From JBEKTY01 sp049515555 (GTDB lineage Bacteria; Planctomycetota; Planctomycetia; Pirellulales; Thermoguttaceae): a stretch of 26,161 nucleotides of DNA. The DNA lies in assembly GCA_049515555.1 (NCBI GenBank), contig JBEKTY010000114.1, positions 1-26,161 of the forward strand, given 5' to 3'. Positions within the stretch are counted from its first letter, which is position 1. Each line of letters begins with the position of its first letter. Below, in pieces: positions 7,298 through 16,478 of the stretch. Position numbers and translations under genes: made by a program. The notes beneath the pieces were generated by a model. It saw nothing but the letters and a program-made list of their open reading frames with translations, made no database searches and had not been told where the DNA came from.

Positions 7298-8290
7298 TTA
7301 CTTCTTCGCCCCTGACTTCCGCGGTTTCTGCGCATCCTTGCCCGCCTCCTTCACCGTAGCGTTGGCCGTCTTGCGAACGATCTTCACTTCCTCGACATTG
7401 GGCAGGAATTCCTTGTCCACCTTGCGGCCGATGGATTTCCAGGTGAAGGTGTTGCCATCCACGAGCGTGTAGATGTTCGTCGCCGATGCCTTGCGGCCGT
7501 CGGGCATGACTTGACTGAATTTGACGGTCCACGTGTTGTCCTTATTCGACCAGGTGCCTTCGCCGAACCCGCCGTCGGAGTCGAACATCCAGGAACGGAT
7601 CGTACCTGCCGCCGGGTCCCAGCCGATGACTTGGGTGCCTTCGAGATCGTCCATTCCGGACGCCGAGGCCTTGAACGAGTAGCTCAAGAAAGACTTGTTC
7701 TTCGTCCAGGTTACGGTGGCCGCGACCGCGGCGTCGGGGCTGTCGTCGGTCCATTCACCGACCAGCCATGCCAGGTCTTGCAGGGGCGAACTTGCCGGCG
7801 GCGCTTCGGGGACGTCGGTCTCGCGGACGGTATCCAGCTTCCACTGGCCGCCCTTCTTCACGTGGACGGCAAGGTAGGTCGATTCGCTCGGCGGTTCCGC
7901 AGGGCGAATGACCCGAACCGTGCCTTCCTCAATGGCTGCGTCGGCCGACAGGATGCGAATCGTGGGATTCATCACTTCAATGCGGACACCCTTGTTTTCG
8001 GCAAACAGGGTTTGCAGTTCTTTCTCGATGGCCACTTTTCCCTGGAACCGCTGGCCCGAAGGACTGATCCACTGGCCGGAATCGCTCCAGTGCGAGGCGA
8101 CCGCTTTGGCGTCGCCCCGGTTGTAGGCAGCCGCATAAGACTCGACAGCCGCCCGGATAGCGTTTTCGTCCGGCTTCTCGCCGGGGTTGTTCTTCTCTGC
8201 CGCATGTGCCGAAACAGTGACGGCCAACACTGCCGCCACGGCCACAAACGGCCGGAAGGCGGCGACACGATGGAACAATGAACGCGACAT
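7298..8290 (-). CDS. Secreted SnoaL/DUF4440-like protein with lipocalin-like C-terminal domain (paralogue)
   Basis: The 330-residue product begins MSRSLFHRVAAFRPFVAVAA, with a signal peptide likely cut after AHA (about residue 30). The SnoaL/NTF2-like domain (about 40-160) carries 'AAVESYAAAYNRGDAKAVAS', 'HWSDSGQW' and 'QWKLDTVRETD'. The second domain (about 168-305) has 'LAWLVGEWTDD', 'TQVIGWDPAAGTIRSWMFDS' and 'DGGFGEGTWSNKDNTW'. It ends in a basic tail. The ATG at 8288-8290 is preceded by AGGAGAT seven bases upstream; an upstream in-frame ATG at 8330-8332 lacks such a site. It is the first gene of the minus-strand block and resembles the gene at 2369-3376 domain for domain, so the block is bracketed by paralogues. 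SgcJ/EcaC-type folds bind small ligands or dimerise; no activity can be assigned. Confidence 0.82.
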   Translation of the reverse strand: MSRSLFHRVAAFRPFVAVAAVLAVTVSAHAAEKNNPGEKPDENAIRAAVESYAAAYNRGDAKAVASHWSDSGQWISPSGQRFQGKVAIEKELQTLFAENKGVRIEVMNPTIRILSADAAIEEGTVRVIRPAEPPSESTYLAVHVKKGGQWKLDTVRETDVPEAPPASSPLQDLAWLVGEWTDDSPDAAVAATVTWTKNKSFLSYSFKASASGMDDLEGTQVIGWDPAAGTIRSWMFDSDGGFGEGTWSNKDNTWTVKFSQVMPDGRKASATNIYTLVDGNTFTWKSIGRKVDKEFLPNVEEVKIVRKTANATVKEAGKDAQKPRKSGAKK

Positions 8291-8775
8291 GACTTGTATC
8301 TCCTTGCTGCTGGAGTTGATGGGATGCACCAAAAGTTTTCAGCCGCCCGGTCGCATCACCCTATCTTAAACCAGGAAACCGCAATGTACTAATATGTCAC
8401 CGCAGCGAGAGGCAAGACCACGGCTCCGAGCTGAATCACTTGGTGCCCGACGGATAGCGATGTACCAAATGGAATGGGCAGGCGGCCAGGATGGCGTAAG
8501 TCTTATCAGTGAAAGACTTTGCGTGGCAGAGGATTGTGTGAAGGCCACCCAGATGCCTGAGCCGGTTGCCCCAATATTTTGGAGATTCCGCGGGATTCCG
8601 GTCCCACGGCTCGATATAATCTGTTCCGGAGGCTCCTCCCCTAGATTGACACGTCCCTTGAGCCACCAGAAGCTGCCTTCAGCAGCATTGACAAGGTCCA
8701 GGGAATCGAGTTCTTGATCGACGTACTAAGCTCGCCATCACGCTAACCAGACACGTGTTGTGCGGAGAAACTTCC
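8291..8775. other. Divergent intergenic region between the minus block and the plus convoy
   Basis: This 485-bp gap should hold the promoters of both large transcription units. On the plus strand a perfect TATAAT lies at 8615-8620 without a good -35, and two TTGACA hexamers (8646-8651 and 8688-8693) lack good -10 partners. No convincing promoter was found for the minus block. A 107-codon frame (8394-8717) shows no ribosome site or recognisable domain. No RNA gene or repeat is seen. Confidence 0.45.
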
Positions 8776-10086
8776 ATGACTTGGCTTCAGCGCTATCGGG
8801 TTCGCCACTATTTCACGAATTCGATCTGGATCCTGCCCTCGCTGAGCATGGTGCTTGCGCTTGCAGCGGTTCCGCTGCTGCACTCGGTCGAGGAGACGTG
8901 GGGCTGGGAATCGACCATCAGCCCGGACACCGCGCGGGCCGTGCTGGGAACCATGGCCGCGTCGATGTTCACCTTCATCGTCTTCGTTTGTTCCGCATTG
9001 CTGGTGGCGGTGCAACTTGCCAGCGCCCAGCTTACCCCGCGCATCATCGCCATCGTATTCAGAGACCCGGGCACCAAATCCGCTTTGACGGTGTTCGTTT
9101 TCACCTTCACATTCTCCCTTGCCGTCTTGGTCCGCATTAATACTTCCGTGCCCCTGCTCACGGCGCGGTTGTCCGGATACAGTTGCCTGGCAAGCCTGGG
9201 CGTTTTCCTGTACCTGATCGACCACGTGGGCAAAACGCTGCGTCCGAGCGGCGCCTTGCGGGCAGTAGCCTTGCTGGGGCGCGAAGTCATCGAGAACGTC
9301 TACCCGCGGCGCCTGGGCGCGTCGAAGGAATCGTCGCACGAGCCTGGCAGCCTCTTCGGTGGGGAACCCGCCTCGACGGTGACGAACCTCAAGGATGGCG
9401 TCGTCCTGGCGGTCGACATTGACGGACTGGTGTCGATGGCCCAGCGTGCCGAGTGTGTCATCGAAATGGTGCCGCAGGTTGGTGATTTCATTGCGATCGG
9501 GGACCCCTTGTTCCGGGTCTTTCAGGGCGGGTCAACCCTGGCGGCCGGCGCCTTACGCCAATCGGTCGCCGTGGGACAGGAACGCACGCTGGAGCAGGAC
9601 CCGGCCCTCGCGCTGCGGATCATGGTGGACATCGCCTCCAAGGGGCTTTCGCCGGCGATCAACGACCCGACTACCGCGGTCCTCGCCATCGACCAGATCC
9701 ACCACCTCCTTCGCAACGTCGGCAGCCGGCACCTGGACGACGAGCGGGTGCGGGACGCGGCAGGCCGGGTGCGGCTCGTGTATCGGACCCCGGCTTGGGA
9801 GGACTTCGTCAAGCTGGCGGTCACCGAGATCCGGCATTTCGGCGGTGAGAGCATACAAATCTCGCGGCGTTTGCGGGCCATGCTGGAGAATCTGATTCAG
9901 ACCTTGCCCGACGAGCGAGCGGGGCCGCTGCGCCAGGAGTTGAGCTTGCTGCACCGGTCCGCCGAACGCTTCTTTCCGGAACCGGAGGATCGGGCGTTGG
10001 CCGAGGTCAGCGATTCTCAGGGAGTGGGCAGCAAGTGTGGACAGGGCCCGCAGTGCGGGGAACCCGGCGAGGCGAAATCACCATGA
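8776..10086 (+). CDS. DUF2254 domain-containing membrane protein
   Basis: The 436-residue product matches the DUF2254 (predicted membrane protein) family in length and layout. Four hydrophobic segments lie in the first 150 residues (IWILPSLSMVLALAAVPLL; MFTFIVFVCSALLVAVQLAS; TVFVFTFTFSLAVLV; LSGYSCLASLGVFLYLIDHV). A soluble C-terminal half carries the family hallmarks 'SPAINDPTTAVLAIDQIHHL' and 'VRLVYRTPAWEDFVKLAVTE'. The ATG at 8776 is chosen because GGAG lies eight bases upstream; an upstream in-frame GTG at 8755 has none. The biochemical role of DUF2254 is unknown. It is the first gene of the ten-gene convoy and its TGA overlaps the next ATG by four bases (ATGA), indicating translational coupling. 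Confidence 0.87.
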   Translation: MTWLQRYRVRHYFTNSIWILPSLSMVLALAAVPLLHSVEETWGWESTISPDTARAVLGTMAASMFTFIVFVCSALLVAVQLASAQLTPRIIAIVFRDPGTKSALTVFVFTFTFSLAVLVRINTSVPLLTARLSGYSCLASLGVFLYLIDHVGKTLRPSGALRAVALLGREVIENVYPRRLGASKESSHEPGSLFGGEPASTVTNLKDGVVLAVDIDGLVSMAQRAECVIEMVPQVGDFIAIGDPLFRVFQGGSTLAAGALRQSVAVGQERTLEQDPALALRIMVDIASKGLSPAINDPTTAVLAIDQIHHLLRNVGSRHLDDERVRDAAGRVRLVYRTPAWEDFVKLAVTEIRHFGGESIQISRRLRAMLENLIQTLPDERAGPLRQELSLLHRSAERFFPEPEDRALAEVSDSQGVGSKCGQGPQCGEPGEAKSP

Positions 10087-10943
10087 CGATGGACCAACTG
10101 ATCAACGTGCTGGTGACGATTACGCTCGTCGAGCTGATGGTGGCTATTGGGCTGGGCGTGGCACTTGCCGATCTTGCCGGTGTCGCCACGAACGGGCGTC
10201 TGATGGGGCAGGCTGCGCTGGCGAACTATGTGTGCGTCCCGGCGGCGGCAGTGGGCCTCCTGCTTCTCTTCCGTCCCGAGCCGATGGTCGCCGCTGGGTT
10301 TCTTATTGCCGCGGTTTGCCCGGGAGCCCCGTACGGCCCCCCCTTCACCGCCATGGCCAAGGGGAGCGTGGCCGTCTCCGTGGGGCTGATGGTGGTTTTG
10401 GCCGGATCGTCTGCGCTGTTGGCGCCGCTGCTCCTGCACTGGTTGTTGCCGCTTCTTACGCCGGGTAGCGAATCGCTCAACGTCGATGTGACCAAAATGG
10501 TCTTCACCTTGCTCGCGGTCCAACTGTTGCCCTTGTGTGTTGGGCTGACGGTTCGCCAGTGGCGTCCGAAACTGGCGGCCAGGCTGTCGAAACCGGCCAA
10601 CCTCTTGAGCGTGGTCCTGAATATGTCCGTGATCGGACTCGTTCTCGTCGTCCATTTCCAGACACTGGTGGTGATCCGTCCGCGCGGTTTTGCGGGAATG
10701 CTCGCCCTGGTACTAGCCGCCCTGATCGCCGGTTGGCTACTGGGCATGCCCGGCAGCAGCAACCGCAAGGCCATGGCGATTACGACTTCCGTGCGCAACG
10801 TCGGGGTGAGCCTCGTTATCGCGACGGGCAGCTTTGCCGGCACCCCGGCCGTAACCGCGACCCTGGCCTTTGCGTTGTTCCAAACAATCCTGTTGGCGCT
10901 GGTTGCCCTCGGTTGGGGGCGATTGGCGCCCATTACTTGCTGA
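10083..10943 (+). CDS. Bile acid:sodium symporter-like (BASS family) permease
   Basis: The 286-residue product is almost entirely hydrophobic, with about nine to ten membrane segments, as in the BASS/ACR3 superfamily. Supporting signatures are 'LANYVCVPAAAVGLLLLFRP', 'GFLIAAVCPGAPYGPPFTAM' (the Asn/Pro-rich unwound segment region of BASS proteins) and 'SSNRKAMAITTSVRNVGVSL' (the second, often Na+-coordinating region; 'TSVRNVGVSL' is typical). Substrate cannot be told: BASS members carry bile acids, pantoate, pyruvate or other organic anions with sodium. The ATG at 10083 sits in an ATGA overlap with the DUF2254 stop, so the pair is coupled. An upstream in-frame GTG (10035) would lie well inside the preceding gene and is less likely. 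Confidence 0.8.
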   Translation: MTMDQLINVLVTITLVELMVAIGLGVALADLAGVATNGRLMGQAALANYVCVPAAAVGLLLLFRPEPMVAAGFLIAAVCPGAPYGPPFTAMAKGSVAVSVGLMVVLAGSSALLAPLLLHWLLPLLTPGSESLNVDVTKMVFTLLAVQLLPLCVGLTVRQWRPKLAARLSKPANLLSVVLNMSVIGLVLVVHFQTLVVIRPRGFAGMLALVLAALIAGWLLGMPGSSNRKAMAITTSVRNVGVSLVIATGSFAGTPAVTATLAFALFQTILLALVALGWGRLAPITC

Positions 10944-10978
10944 GACGAGTGCCCTTCTGAATCAAGCACAGGTGCATC

Positions 10979-13717
10979 ATGACCGCAGAACAGATCCGAC
11001 TTGACGAAGCACGCCAAAAGAACGTTTCCTGGAAGAAATGGGGACCGTACCTTAGCGAACGGCAGTGGGGAACCGTGCGCGAGGACTATAGCGAGAATGG
11101 CGACGCCTGGAATTTTTTCACCCACGATCAGGCCCGCTCGCGCGCCTACCGCTGGGGCGAGGACGGCATCGCCGGCCTTTCCGATGACCAACAATGCCTT
11201 TGCTTTGCGCTGGCCCTGTGGAACGGCAAGGATCCCATTCTCAAGGAGCGGCTCTTCGGGTTGACCAACAGCGAGGGCAACCACGGCGAGGACGTGAAGG
11301 AGTACTACTTCTACCTCGACAGCACGCCGACCCACTCGTACATGAAGTACCTCTACAAGTACCCGCAGGCGGCCTTTCCTTACGCCGACCTGGTGGAGAC
11401 GAGCCGTCGGCGCAGCCGCAACGACATGGAGTATGAACTGCTCGACACCGGCGTCTTCAAGGACGACCGGTACTTCGACGTCTTCGTGGAGTACGCCAAG
11501 GCCGGTCCGGAAGACATCTTGGTGCGGATCACCGCGGCCAACCGGGGACCAGACGCGGCCCAACTGCATCTCCTGCCCACGCTGTGGTTTCGCAACGACT
11601 GGTCGTCGTGGATTGCCGAATCGAATCGAGCTGCCGAAAAACCAAACATCGAGCAGATCAAGACACCCTCGGGTGCGAGTGCGGCTGCCGCAACGCATCC
11701 CGTGCTCGGTGAATTCATTTTGTTCTGCGAAGGCGAGGTGCCGCTACTCTTCACCGAAAACGAAACAAACCACGAACGGCTTTTTCCCGGGCAAAAGAAC
11801 GAGAGCCCCTACGTCAAGGACGGCATCAACGACTGCGTAGTGCAGGGCAACCAGAGCGCGGTGAATCCAGAGAAGCAGGGCACCAAGGTCGCGGCACATT
11901 ACCAGGTCAATGTCGGCGCCGGCCAGACCACAGTGATTCGCCTGCGGCTCTCCAAAGCTTCTCCGGACCAGAAAGGCAAACCCTTCGGAAAGCAATTCGA
12001 TGAAGTCTTCGCCGACAGGCTTCGTGAAGCCGATGAGTTCTACAAGTCGGTCACGCCGCCATCTGTGAGTGAAGACGCGGCCAACGTGATGCGTCAGGCC
12101 ATCGCCGGCATGCTCTGGAGCAAGCAGTTCTTCTTCTTCGACGGCGACAACTGGCTTGACGAGCACAACTCTAACCCGCTCCATTCCGGCTATCGCAACT
12201 CCCGGAACTCGGAGTGGTTCCACATGCTGAACAAGGACATCATCTCGATGCCCGACAAGTGGGAGTATCCCTGGTACGCGGCCTGGGACCTGGCCTTCCA
12301 CACGCTGCCGCTGACGATTGTGGACCCTGATTTCGCCAAACAGCAGATGGAACTGATGTTGCACGGGGTGTACCTGCATCCCAGTGGCCAGATTCCCGCC
12401 TACGAGTGGAATTTCAGCGACGTGAACCCGCCGGTCCATGCCTGGGCGACCCTGTTCCTCCATCGCACCGAGCAGGCATTGCGAGGAGAGGCCGACGTTG
12501 ATTTCCTCAAGTCGGCCTTCAATAAGCTGCTGCTGAACTTCACCTGGTGGGCGAACCGCAAGGACCGCTTCGGCAAGAACCTGTTCGAGGGCGGCTTTCT
12601 GGGCCTCGACAACATCGGCGTATTCGACCGCAGTGCGCCGCTGCCCACCGGGGGCCGCCTGGAGCAGGCGGACGGTACGGCCTGGATGGCACTGTTCAGC
12701 CAGAACATGGCCGAACTCGCCGTGGAACTCACCTCCCACGACCGTACCTACGAGGACATGTTCGTAAAGTTCGCGGAGCACTTCTACTACATTGCCGCGG
12801 CCATGAACCAACCTGGGGCCAACGGCATGTGGGACGAGGAGGACGGCTTCTATTACGACCTGCTGGTGCTCCCCGACGGCAGTACCACGCGGCTCAAGGT
12901 CCGCTCGATGGTCGGGCTCCTGCCCCTGTGCGCCACCTCGGTAATCGAAAAGTGGCAGCGGGAGCGCATTCCGCGGGCGATGGCTCATTTACATGAGCGT
13001 ATGCGCCGGATGCCCGAGCTTTTGACGACGATCCATCCTACCGGCCCGGGGCACTTCGGCGTGGCCGAGCGGGGCATCGCTGCCCTGGTCAACCCGGAGC
13101 GGCTCCGCCGGATCCTTGCGAAGATGCTCGACGAGAACGAGTTCCTGGGCCCCCACGGCATCCGCTCGCTCTCGAAGTTCCACCAGCAGCATCCCTATGT
13201 CTTCCATGCGCAAGGTCAGGAGTACCGCGTGGACTATCTGCCGGCAGAGTCGAACACCGGGATGTTCGGCGGCAATTCCAACTGGCGCGGGCCTGTCTGG
13301 ATGCCGGTGAACGCCATGATCATCCGGGCCCTTTTGCAGTTCTACCTGTACTACGGCGACAACTTCAAGGTCGAATGCCCCACGGGGTCAGGCAGGATGA
13401 TGGATCTCTTCGAGGTGGCCAAAGAGATTGCCGATCGGCTCACCCGGATATTCACCCGCGACAAGCACGGCCGGCGACCCGTCTATGGCGGCACGGAGAA
13501 GTTTCAGTCTGACCCGCACTGGCGCGACCACGTACTTTTCTACGAGTACTTTCACGGCGACAACGGCGCTGGGCTTGGCGCGAGTCACCAGACCGGCTGG
13601 ACCGGGCTCGTTGCCAAATGCATTCAACTCTTCGGCTGCCTCGACCCCAAGCGGGCCTTGGAGGTGGGCAAAGGGGCCGCGTTCTTGAAGGGGGCGGCAA
13701 GTGCCCAGGAGCAATGA
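10979..13717 (+). CDS. GH63/MGH1-type glycoside hydrolase (glucosidase-like)
   Basis: The 912-residue product has no signal peptide and is probably cytoplasmic. It matches the large bacterial MGH1-like/GH63 enzymes of about 900 residues often annotated 'glucosidase'. An N-terminal beta-sandwich region (about 1-350) contains 'WGTVREDYSENGDAWNFFTH' and 'RAYRWGEDGIAGLSDDQQCL'. The (alpha/alpha)6 barrel carries 'YPWYAAWDLAFHTLPL', with Asp437 as candidate general acid, and 'PAESNTGMFGGNSNWRGPVW', with Glu757 as candidate base. 'EYFHGDNGAGLGASHQTGWT' near the C-terminus is also typical. Family chemistry is inverting hydrolysis of alpha-glycosidic bonds in glucosides, mannosylglycerate or oligosaccharides; the exact substrate is not readable. 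AGGTG lies just upstream of the ATG. It is separated by one base from the GH13 enzyme, so the two likely act on the same or sequential alpha-glucans. Confidence 0.85.
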   Translation: MTAEQIRLDEARQKNVSWKKWGPYLSERQWGTVREDYSENGDAWNFFTHDQARSRAYRWGEDGIAGLSDDQQCLCFALALWNGKDPILKERLFGLTNSEGNHGEDVKEYYFYLDSTPTHSYMKYLYKYPQAAFPYADLVETSRRRSRNDMEYELLDTGVFKDDRYFDVFVEYAKAGPEDILVRITAANRGPDAAQLHLLPTLWFRNDWSSWIAESNRAAEKPNIEQIKTPSGASAAAATHPVLGEFILFCEGEVPLLFTENETNHERLFPGQKNESPYVKDGINDCVVQGNQSAVNPEKQGTKVAAHYQVNVGAGQTTVIRLRLSKASPDQKGKPFGKQFDEVFADRLREADEFYKSVTPPSVSEDAANVMRQAIAGMLWSKQFFFFDGDNWLDEHNSNPLHSGYRNSRNSEWFHMLNKDIISMPDKWEYPWYAAWDLAFHTLPLTIVDPDFAKQQMELMLHGVYLHPSGQIPAYEWNFSDVNPPVHAWATLFLHRTEQALRGEADVDFLKSAFNKLLLNFTWWANRKDRFGKNLFEGGFLGLDNIGVFDRSAPLPTGGRLEQADGTAWMALFSQNMAELAVELTSHDRTYEDMFVKFAEHFYYIAAAMNQPGANGMWDEEDGFYYDLLVLPDGSTTRLKVRSMVGLLPLCATSVIEKWQRERIPRAMAHLHERMRRMPELLTTIHPTGPGHFGVAERGIAALVNPERLRRILAKMLDENEFLGPHGIRSLSKFHQQHPYVFHAQGQEYRVDYLPAESNTGMFGGNSNWRGPVWMPVNAMIIRALLQFYLYYGDNFKVECPTGSGRMMDLFEVAKEIADRLTRIFTRDKHGRRPVYGGTEKFQSDPHWRDHVLFYEYFHGDNGAGLGASHQTGWTGLVAKCIQLFGCLDPKRALEVGKGAAFLKGAASAQEQ

Positions 13718-13718
13718 C

Positions 13719-15197
13719 GTGAAAACGTGCCCCGCGAATCCCGTCCTCTATCAGATCAATACCCGCGTCTGGCTGACGGAAATGTCCCGAGAACTGCGCC
13801 GAAGGGCCACGCTCGACGACATTCCGGACGCAGAGCTGGACCGCCTGGCCGAGATGGGTTTCGACTGGATCTGGTTCCTGAGCGTCTGGCAGACCGGTGC
13901 GGAGGGTCAGCGGATCTCTCGCAGCAATCCGGAGTGGCGCAGGGAGTTCCAGGAAACGCTGCCCGACTTGTGTGACGAGGACATTCCCGGTTCCGGCTTC
14001 GCCATCACGGGCTACACGGTGCACAGCGGCCTGGGCGGGGGCGCCGCTCTGGCCCGGCTGCGGCAGCGGCTCCGCAAACGCGGCCTGCGCCTGCTGTTGG
14101 ACTTCGTTCCCAATCACACAGGGCTAGATCACCCCTGGGTGGAGGATCACCCCGAGTATTACATCCCCGGCACAGAACCCGACTTGGCCCGGGCGCCGCA
14201 GAATTACACCTGGGCCAAGCGCAGGCAAGGCGACTTGCTACTGGCGCATGGGCGCGACCCGTACTTCCCCGGCTGGCCCGACACCTTGCAGCTCAACTAC
14301 GGCGACCCGGCCACCCAAGAAGCCATGATCGGCGAGTTGCAGAAGATTGCCGGGCAGTGCGACGGCGTGCGTTGCGACATGGCCATGCTGGTGCTGCCGG
14401 ACGTCTTCGATCGGACCTGGGGCATCTCGTCTCAACCTTTCTGGCCGAAGGCCACTCAGTGCGTGCGTGAACGGGTTCCGGACTTCTGTTTCATGGCCGA
14501 AGTCTATTGGGACCTGGAATGGACCCTGCAGCAACAGGGGTTCGATTACACGTACGACAAGCGGCTATACGACCGCCTCCGCGAAGGCCACGCGCGCCCG
14601 GTGCGCGAGCACTTCCGGGCCGGCTTGGATTACCAGGACAAGATGGCCCGCTTCCTGGAGAACCACGACGAGCCGCGGGCCGCAGCGGCCTTTTCGCCTG
14701 GAATGCACGAAGCCGCGGCGGCAATCACATTCCTGTCCCCCGGTCTGCGGTTCTTCCATCAGGGCCAGTTCGAGGGGCGGAAGAAACGAATCTCGCCCCA
14801 CCTCTGTCGCGGCCCGTGCGAATCCGTCGACGCGAGGTTGCGAGAGTTCTATGAGCGGCTGCTCGCCGTGCTGCGCGCGCCGGTGGTGCGCGACGGCCAG
14901 TGGCAGTTGGTCGAGTGCGTGCCCGCCTGGGAAGGCAACTGGACCTCAGATTGTCTCGTGGCCTTCGCCTGGCAAGGCCCCGGTGGCGACAGGCTGCTGG
15001 TGGCAGTGAACTACGCCGCCAACCAGAGCCAATGCTACCTCCGGCTCCCCTTCACGGACCTTGCCGGCGGCCAGTGGCGGCTGAAGGACCAAATGAGTTC
15101 TGCCATCTATGACCGAGATGGCAATGATCTGCAATCCAACGGCCTGTTCCTGGATATGTCGCCCTGGCAGACCGCCGTGTTTTCCTGGACGAAGTGA
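13719..15197 (+). CDS. GH13 alpha-amylase family enzyme
   Basis: The 492-residue product has a TIM-barrel of the alpha-amylase family: it begins with 'NPVLYQINTRVWL' (beta-1) and has 'LDFVPNHTG' (region I). 'GVRCDMAML' (region II) gives the nucleophile Asp220 with Arg218, 'CFMAEVYWD' (region III) the acid/base Glu261, and 'LENHDEPRA' (region IV) His316-Asp317. All three catalytic acids are intact. A beta-sheet C-domain ends in 'MSPWQTAVFSW'. There is no signal peptide, so it should act in the cytoplasm on storage glucan, maltooligosaccharides or a glucoside; it could also be a transglycosylase. I prefer the GTG at 13719 because AGGAG lies seven bases upstream, right after the GH63 stop; an earlier GTG at 13701 would overlap that gene. 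The one-base gap marks an operon. Confidence 0.88.
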   Translation: MKTCPANPVLYQINTRVWLTEMSRELRRRATLDDIPDAELDRLAEMGFDWIWFLSVWQTGAEGQRISRSNPEWRREFQETLPDLCDEDIPGSGFAITGYTVHSGLGGGAALARLRQRLRKRGLRLLLDFVPNHTGLDHPWVEDHPEYYIPGTEPDLARAPQNYTWAKRRQGDLLLAHGRDPYFPGWPDTLQLNYGDPATQEAMIGELQKIAGQCDGVRCDMAMLVLPDVFDRTWGISSQPFWPKATQCVRERVPDFCFMAEVYWDLEWTLQQQGFDYTYDKRLYDRLREGHARPVREHFRAGLDYQDKMARFLENHDEPRAAAAFSPGMHEAAAAITFLSPGLRFFHQGQFEGRKKRISPHLCRGPCESVDARLREFYERLLAVLRAPVVRDGQWQLVECVPAWEGNWTSDCLVAFAWQGPGGDRLLVAVNYAANQSQCYLRLPFTDLAGGQWRLKDQMSSAIYDRDGNDLQSNGLFLDMSPWQTAVFSWTK

Positions 15198-15236
15198 GGC
15201 CAGCATGGCAAACGATACTAAATGAGGAGTACTTTC

Positions 15237-16448
15237 ATGGCAAGAGCTCTGCTTTTCGGATCAACCAAGACTGTCGTCGTACTGGCTTGCTTCGTCTTTG
15301 TAGGATGTAGCAACAAGGAGCCGGGCAAAACTAAGGAGGCGCCGCGAGTTACGGTGGCTCATCCTGTCGTCCGTAGTCTGATGGATGAGGACGACTATAA
15401 CGGCTGGCTGGAAGCCTATAAGACCGTTGACGTGCGTGCGCGGGTACGGGGCCACATCACCAAGGTGCACTTCCAGGACGGGGATCTCGTTACAGAGGAC
15501 AAAACTCCTTTGTTTGACATCGACGAGGCTCCGTTCAAGGCAGAACTAGCGCAGACCGAAGCCCACATCAAGGCGCTCGAAGCCCAGGAAGTTGCCGCAA
15601 GGAAAGTCGCGGAGCGGGACCGGGTTCTGATCAAGTCGAACGCTGTATCACAACAGGATCTGGACAAGTCGGAAGCGGACGCCAAGTCTTTCGAGGCACA
15701 AATCGCGGCAAAGAAGGCAGAAGCGGATAGAACCCGGCTGGATCTGAAATATGCCAAGCTCTTCGCCCCCTTGACCGGCAGGATTGGCAAGGCAAACCTT
15801 GTCGAAGGTAACCTTGTCAATGCTGGTGGGACCGATCCCGTACTGACGACGATCGTTACGCTTGATCCCGTCTACGTCGATTTCAATGTTGACGAGCGCG
15901 CAATCCAACGATACCAGCAAATCAGTTCTGGTCGGCCGGACAAACAACCTCTCCGTGACAGGAAGATCGCCTTTACCTTCGGGCTGGATACCGAACAGGG
16001 GTTCCCACACGAGGGCCGGCTCGTATTTGCGGACATCAAGTACGCAGGGGGTACCGGCACGGTCCTCGTCCGCGGCGAAGCTAAGAACCCCGATGGCCAG
16101 CTTGTTCCCGGTTCGCGGGTCCGAGTTCGCATTCCCGTGAGCGACAAGTACGAGGCCGCGGTGGTTCCCGACTCGGCCGTGCTCTCCGACCAGGATCGAA
16201 AGTACTTGCTCGTCCTAGGGAAGGACAACACGGTTCTGCGTCGTGACATCACCCCGGGCAGGTTGCTCGATGACGGAATGCGGGTCCTTCTGCCTGCGCC
16301 CGGCGAGAAGAAGGCTTCTGAAGGGGTCAAGAACTGGGAAAAGGAATGGGTGATCACGGTGGGCTTGCAGCGGGCGCGGATCGACTACCCGGTCCAGCCG
16401 CTGGACTCCAACGGCCAGCCGATCGATACCAAGGCTGCTCCGCAATAA
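15237..16448 (+). CDS. RND efflux periplasmic adaptor lipoprotein (membrane fusion protein)
   Basis: The 403-residue product is an HlyD/AcrA-type adaptor. Its signal peptide ends in a lipobox (FVFVGC), with Cys24 as the lipidation site and Ser at +2. A lipoyl-type half-motif 'VDVRARVRGHITKVHFQDGD' begins near residue 63 and its partner, 'LDLKYAKLFAPLTGRIGKAN', near 172; a charged alpha-helical hairpin (about 100-170, coiled coil) lies between them. A beta-barrel and membrane-proximal domain follow ('VYVDFNVDERAI', 'GSRVRVRIPV', 'AAVVPDSAVL'). It links the inner-membrane RND pump to an outer-membrane channel. The ATG at 15237 is preceded by GAGGAG seven bases upstream; an ATG 15 bases earlier would contain that site within its own codons. 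It lies 30 bp before the pump gene. Confidence 0.9.
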   Translation: MARALLFGSTKTVVVLACFVFVGCSNKEPGKTKEAPRVTVAHPVVRSLMDEDDYNGWLEAYKTVDVRARVRGHITKVHFQDGDLVTEDKTPLFDIDEAPFKAELAQTEAHIKALEAQEVAARKVAERDRVLIKSNAVSQQDLDKSEADAKSFEAQIAAKKAEADRTRLDLKYAKLFAPLTGRIGKANLVEGNLVNAGGTDPVLTTIVTLDPVYVDFNVDERAIQRYQQISSGRPDKQPLRDRKIAFTFGLDTEQGFPHEGRLVFADIKYAGGTGTVLVRGEAKNPDGQLVPGSRVRVRIPVSDKYEAAVVPDSAVLSDQDRKYLLVLGKDNTVLRRDITPGRLLDDGMRVLLPAPGEKKASEGVKNWEKEWVITVGLQRARIDYPVQPLDSNGQPIDTKAAPQ

Positions 16449-16478
16449 GACCATCACGAAACCAACAGAGGCCCACCC

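Noticed and set aside
8394..8717. 107-codon plus-strand frame in the divergent gap
   Set aside because: No ribosome site or recognisable domain, and it lies where promoters for both flanking units are expected.
10226..11698. Minus-strand open frame of 490 codons
   Set aside because: It spans the BASS permease and the start of the GH63-type gene on the opposite strand, both supported by family motifs; this frame has none.
11744..12988. Minus-strand open frame of 414 codons inside the GH63-type gene
   Set aside because: The plus-strand frame encodes a full-length recognisable enzyme; the reverse frame has no motif and is a codon-bias shadow.
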